This document shows positions 61,077 to 64,000 of a stretch of DNA of 64,000 bases, one piece after another. Both the position numbers and the translations under genes were made by a program. The notes under the pieces are model-generated. The model made no database searches. It was not told the origin of the DNA and worked only from the letters and a program-made list of their open reading frames with translations. Numbering within the stretch: the first letter of the stretch is position 1; each line of letters begins with the position of its first letter. The stretch is from Methanobacteriota archaeon (GTDB taxonomy: Archaea; Thermoplasmatota; Poseidoniia; Poseidoniales; Thalassarchaeaceae): contig PAYZ01000009.1 of assembly GCA_002716085.1 (NCBI GenBank), positions 91,768-155,767 on the forward strand. The letters run 5' to 3'.

Positions 61077-62540
61077 ATGAATGCCCAGTCACTTTGGCCG
61101 ATGCACCGGGAAGAAGTAGCCGTCTTCGACCGCAACGCGATCTCCCTTGGAATCGATGAGTTCGACCTGATGTCTTCTGCTGCCGAGGCCTTGGCCGAGG
61201 AGGCAAAACGAATGTGCGGCGAGGGCAGAGTCCTGTTCCTATGCGGTCCAGGCAACAACGGTGGGGACGGATTCTTGGCTTCCATCTCCGAGCACCTGTC
61301 CGGAAGGGCGGATGTGATCGCAAGCCATGCCGATTCGAAGACTGAGGTATCATCCAGAGCCAGGGTTACTGCGGGGAGCTTGATTGAAATCGACGTCTGG
61401 CCTTCTGTGCCACATGGCGATTGGTCACTGGTGGTGGACTGCCTCCTTGGGGCGGGAGGAACAGGACCCGAGTCACCTCTGAGATCGCCGATAAGAGATA
61501 TTGTATATTGGGCAAGGTCCATCGATCTCCCCGTTCTTTCATGCGACATCCCAACAGGCTTGGGCAGAGAGGAGTGCCTAGTAGCCGACAGAACGATCAC
61601 GTTCCACTCGAAGAAGATGGGAATGGACCCCACCGATTGCGGGGAGATCGTTGTTTGCCCGCTTCCTTGGCCAGAGGAGGTACAGGACTGTGGAATAGGA
61701 GACTCAGAGAGGTACCCCCCAATCAGAGTTGACGCCAAGAAGGGGGACCGAGGCAGACTACTGGTAATCGGGGGCGGCCCATACCACGGCGCACCCATCC
61801 TCTCCGGCCTGGCTGCGGCTAGAAGCGGGTGCGACCTCGTCCACGTGGCAATGCCCTCGGACGCCTCAAAGAGGGTCGATTGGCCTGCAAGTCTGATACC
61901 CCACAATCTCCCAGACGAGCAGTCGCTTTCATTGGAGTCTCTTAGCTCAGTGGCTTCTTTACTTGACTCAAACAGGTCTCCAAACGCCCTCGTAATCGGT
62001 CCCGGACTAGGCAGGGAAGAAATCACCATAGAAGCCTCTACTAGGGTCATCTCTATGGCAAAGGAAAGGCGCATCCCGGTGGTAGTGGACGCCGACGCAA
62101 TCTCTTCGCTTCCACAGGGACTCTGGCCAGAAGGGGTGACGGGGGTTGCAACCCCACACCCCATAGAGGCTGAGAGGTGGCTTTCTGAAGCGACTCCAGA
62201 AGAAGCCCTCTCGGGAGTCAAGGGAGAGGACTCCTGCATCGTGATTACTGGGCCTGTGGATTTGATCATTGGAGCGGAAGGAAGGTCCACTCGGGCTTCT
62301 GGTGGCCATCCCAGGATGGCTGTGGGTGGGACTGGGGACCTATTGGCCGGAAGCATCGGGGGACTCATTGCCCAGGGGATGCCTCCTTGGCCAGCAGCTA
62401 GGCTAGGGTGCGCACTACTAAGGGAGGCCGGAAACAGGGCTGCAAGTGAAAAGGGCCCAGGACTACTGGCGGAAGACGTGCCGATTCATATTGCACACAC
62501 TCTCTCAGACTGGACGGGGGTAAATGATGCTGGTAAGTGA
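61077..62540 (+). CDS. nnr: Bifunctional NAD(P)H-hydrate epimerase / ADP-dependent dehydratase
   Basis: About 487 residues. The N-terminal YjeF-N epimerase domain (about 1-210) shows LFLCGPGNNGGDGFLASI and DIPTGLG. The C-terminal dehydratase domain (about 225-487) has RGRLLVIGGGPYHGAPILSG, VATPHPIEAERWL and MAVGGTGDLLAGSIGG, the ribokinase-like ATP/ADP site. It repairs hydrated NADH and NADPH. It starts 13 bases after the NSS symporter gene and overlaps the GtrA-like gene by 17 bases. Confidence 0.93.
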   Translation: MNAQSLWPMHREEVAVFDRNAISLGIDEFDLMSSAAEALAEEAKRMCGEGRVLFLCGPGNNGGDGFLASISEHLSGRADVIASHADSKTEVSSRARVTAGSLIEIDVWPSVPHGDWSLVVDCLLGAGGTGPESPLRSPIRDIVYWARSIDLPVLSCDIPTGLGREECLVADRTITFHSKKMGMDPTDCGEIVVCPLPWPEEVQDCGIGDSERYPPIRVDAKKGDRGRLLVIGGGPYHGAPILSGLAAARSGCDLVHVAMPSDASKRVDWPASLIPHNLPDEQSLSLESLSSVASLLDSNRSPNALVIGPGLGREEITIEASTRVISMAKERRIPVVVDADAISSLPQGLWPEGVTGVATPHPIEAERWLSEATPEEALSGVKGEDSCIVITGPVDLIIGAEGRSTRASGGHPRMAVGGTGDLLAGSIGGLIAQGMPPWPAARLGCALLREAGNRAASEKGPGLLAEDVPIHIAHTLSDWTGVNDAGK

Positions 62541-63000
62541 GGACTATCCGTGGCAGAAGCTATTCAGAGAGTACGCGATGTATTGCACAGTGGGGTGCCT
62601 AAACGTAACCATCTTCGCAGCCCTCTACATCCTATTCAAGAACTACAATTCATGGACCAGCTACGTAGAAACGGTGGCCTGGGCGACCTCTTTCTTGATC
62701 AGCTCAGCTCAGGCATACGCTCTGCACAGGTGGATCACCTTCGAGTCAGACTCGGTCGTTATTACCAGCTTCTCCAAGCTCATGACGGTTTACGGAATTC
62801 TATGGGCGGTTTCTACCATCACTTTCCACGTAATGTTGGAGATAATCGGCATCAGCCAGTTGGTGTCCTGGGTAATCAACACAACAGCGTTCGGATTCCT
62901 GACTTTCCTGGCCCTCAGGTTCTACGCCTTCCCGCTCTCGGACGGTAGGGTAACACGCAGAGAAAGGCTGGATGCCTTCCTCGAGAGACGTAGGGCTTGA
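62524..63000 (+). CDS. GtrA-like four-helix membrane protein
   Basis: 158 residues, four transmembrane helices (about 18-38, 45-68, 80-105, 115-135). The pattern YCTVGCLNVTIFAALYILF, then AYALHRWITFES and ALRFYAFPL, matches the GtrA family, which assists glycosyl-lipid translocation. The C-terminus is short and basic (RRERLDAFLERRR). It overlaps nnr by 17 bases. Its role in glycan export here is inference. Confidence 0.75.
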   Translation: MMLVSEDYPWQKLFREYAMYCTVGCLNVTIFAALYILFKNYNSWTSYVETVAWATSFLISSAQAYALHRWITFESDSVVITSFSKLMTVYGILWAVSTITFHVMLEIIGISQLVSWVINTTAFGFLTFLALRFYAFPLSDGRVTRRERLDAFLERRRA

Positions 63001-63018
63001 AGTCACCCCGTTCTTGGC

Positions 63019-64000
63019 ATGGCCATGACGCAGGGGGTTCGTGGCACCCGAGACTTCTACCCGGAGGACATGAGGCTGCGAAACTGGCTGTTCCAGAAGT
63101 TCCACCACTCTGCCCTGTCTCACGGCTTCGAGGAGTACGACGCACCAATGCTGGAGATGGAGGAGCTATACACTAGGAAGTCCGGGGAGGAAATCACCCA
63201 GCAGCTCTACAACTTCGAGGACAAGGGGGGTCGCAGAATCTCCCTCAGGCCGGAGATGACCCCATCGCTTGCAAGGATGGTCATGGCTCGTTCAGGGGCA
63301 CTCCCTCTGCCGCTGAAGTGGTACTCGATTCCCCAGTGCTGGAGGTACGAGAGGACGCAGAGGGGCAGAGGAAGGGAGCACTACCAGTGGAACGTTGACA
63401 TCTGGGGCGCAGCAGGCGTCGAGGCCGACGCAGAGCTGATTTCTGTCTTGGTCCACTTCTTCCGGAGCGTCGGGCTCACCTCGGAAGACTTGGTCATCAG
63501 GGTCAGCAGCAGGAAGGTACTGGAGGAGGTCCTTGGGTCCCTGGGAATCACTGGTGAGGACTTCTCGAAGACTTGCGTGGTCGTCGACAAGATGGACAAG
63601 CTCCCTGCAGAGGCGATAGAGGGGCAGTTATCCGAGCTAGGGCTGGATAATGAGGCAGTATCAACTATCCAGTCAGTACTAGGAATACGCGACATGGGAT
63701 CTCTACAGGACTCCCTTGGAGGCGATAGCGAGGCCGTCTTGGAGCTAGACTCCCTATTCGGGCTAATCGAGGCCTACGGAGCGAGCGACTGGGTGGCGTT
63801 AGACGCATCCGTCGTCAGGGGTCTGGCTTACTACACAGGCCCGGTCTTCGAGGCAAGCGATCGCTCTGGTGAGCTTAGGGCCATTTGCGGGGGAGGACGC
63901 TATGACCGATTGATCGGTACCCTCGGGGGGAAGGACCTCCCAGCCACCGGATTCGGGTTCGGTGACATGGTCGTAATCGAGCTACTTCAGACGAAGGGAC
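63019..64000 (+). CDS. hisS: Histidyl-tRNA synthetase (C-terminus beyond window edge)
   Basis: About 327 residues seen, running off the right edge. Start ATG 63019 (a second ATG at 63025 is possible). Class II motifs are GVRGTRDFYPEDMRLRNWL (N-terminal), ISLRPEMTPSLARMVMA (motif 2 region), CWRYERTQRGRGREHYQWNV (motif 2) and SVVRGLAYYTGPVFEA (HisA). ICGGGRYDRLIG is the HisB-type nucleotide loop. It charges tRNA-His. The anticodon-binding domain should lie beyond the edge. Confidence 0.93.
   Translation, partial: MAMTQGVRGTRDFYPEDMRLRNWLFQKFHHSALSHGFEEYDAPMLEMEELYTRKSGEEITQQLYNFEDKGGRRISLRPEMTPSLARMVMARSGALPLPLKWYSIPQCWRYERTQRGRGREHYQWNVDIWGAAGVEADAELISVLVHFFRSVGLTSEDLVIRVSSRKVLEEVLGSLGITGEDFSKTCVVVDKMDKLPAEAIEGQLSELGLDNEAVSTIQSVLGIRDMGSLQDSLGGDSEAVLELDSLFGLIEAYGASDWVALDASVVRGLAYYTGPVFEASDRSGELRAICGGGRYDRLIGTLGGKDLPATGFGFGDMVVIELLQTKG

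Noticed and set aside
60884-62368. Minus-strand open frame of 494 residues opposite nnr
   Set aside because: It lies antisense to the clear nnr and NSS genes and has low-complexity Ser/Pro composition with no family features; it is a shadow of codon bias.

Overview
The window looks like a piece of a planktonic archaeal chromosome. The best guess is a Marine Group II euryarchaeote (Candidatus Poseidoniales, phylum Thermoplasmatota). Archaeal markers seen directly are the ftsZ-secE-spt5-L11-L1-L10-P1 cluster, the L21e-rpoF-DUF655-ksgA cluster, Pus10, a RaSEA-type archaeosine radical SAM enzyme and an AK6-type kinase. Mixed with these are bacterial-type genes (AddAB-like helicase-nuclease pair, dPGM-type phosphoglycerate mutase, NSS symporter) and large secreted or surface proteins, a mix that fits pelagic heterotrophic MGII. 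The taxonomic placement is inference from gene content. Genes are densely packed and no gene-free stretch exceeds 300 bases. Several starts have a TATA-like box about 22-32 bases upstream, suggesting leaderless transcripts. Genes inside operons instead carry GAGGTG or GGAGGT ribosome binding sites.

Layout. 1-6.6 kb: edge-truncated aminotransferase, a giant RCC1 plus Cys-repeat surface protein, threonine aldolase, an exported thioredoxin-like protein. 6.7-16.6 kb: AddB-like and AddA-like genes, then an M20 peptidase. 16.7-21 kb: coiled-coil protein, UMF1 transporter with hexapeptide acyltransferase, RaSEA. 21-24.4 kb: a two-gene membrane unit whose large member looks like a heme-copper oxidase subunit I without metal ligands, then a YchF-type GTPase. 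24.4-30.5 kb (minus): the translation, transcription, secretion and division cluster, containing an L11 reduced to its C-terminal domain and an Spt5 fused to a Nudix-like domain. 30.5-41.3 kb: CDP-alcohol phosphotransferase, AK6 kinase, Ca2+/H+ antiporter, MtaD-like deaminase with FAH-family hydrolase, DnaJ-like protein, RND/MMPL protein, SRPBCC-SDR fusion, and a conserved unknown.

41.3-47.5 kb: DUF971, Pus10, L21e, RpoF, DUF655, KsgA, an HhH/zinc-ribbon protein, a 2Fe-2S ferredoxin, a 54-residue membrane protein and a MIP18-like protein. 47.5-51.6 kb: M24 peptidase, phosphoglycerate kinase, tRNA-Thr(CGT), phosphohexomutase. 51.7-54 kb (minus): a HAD phosphatase, cis-prenyltransferase, Nudix, RidA run. 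54.1-64 kb: a kinase-like membrane protein of uncertain function, phosphoglycerate mutase, MscS channel, an M14 carboxypeptidase with Asp-rich calcium-type loops, NSS symporter, NAD(P)HX repair enzyme, GtrA-like protein, and edge-truncated HisRS.

Exported peptidases, an amino-acid-type symporter, threonine aldolase and intracellular M20/M24 peptidases fit a protein-degrading lifestyle. No CRISPR array, insertion sequence, integrase or rRNA gene was seen.
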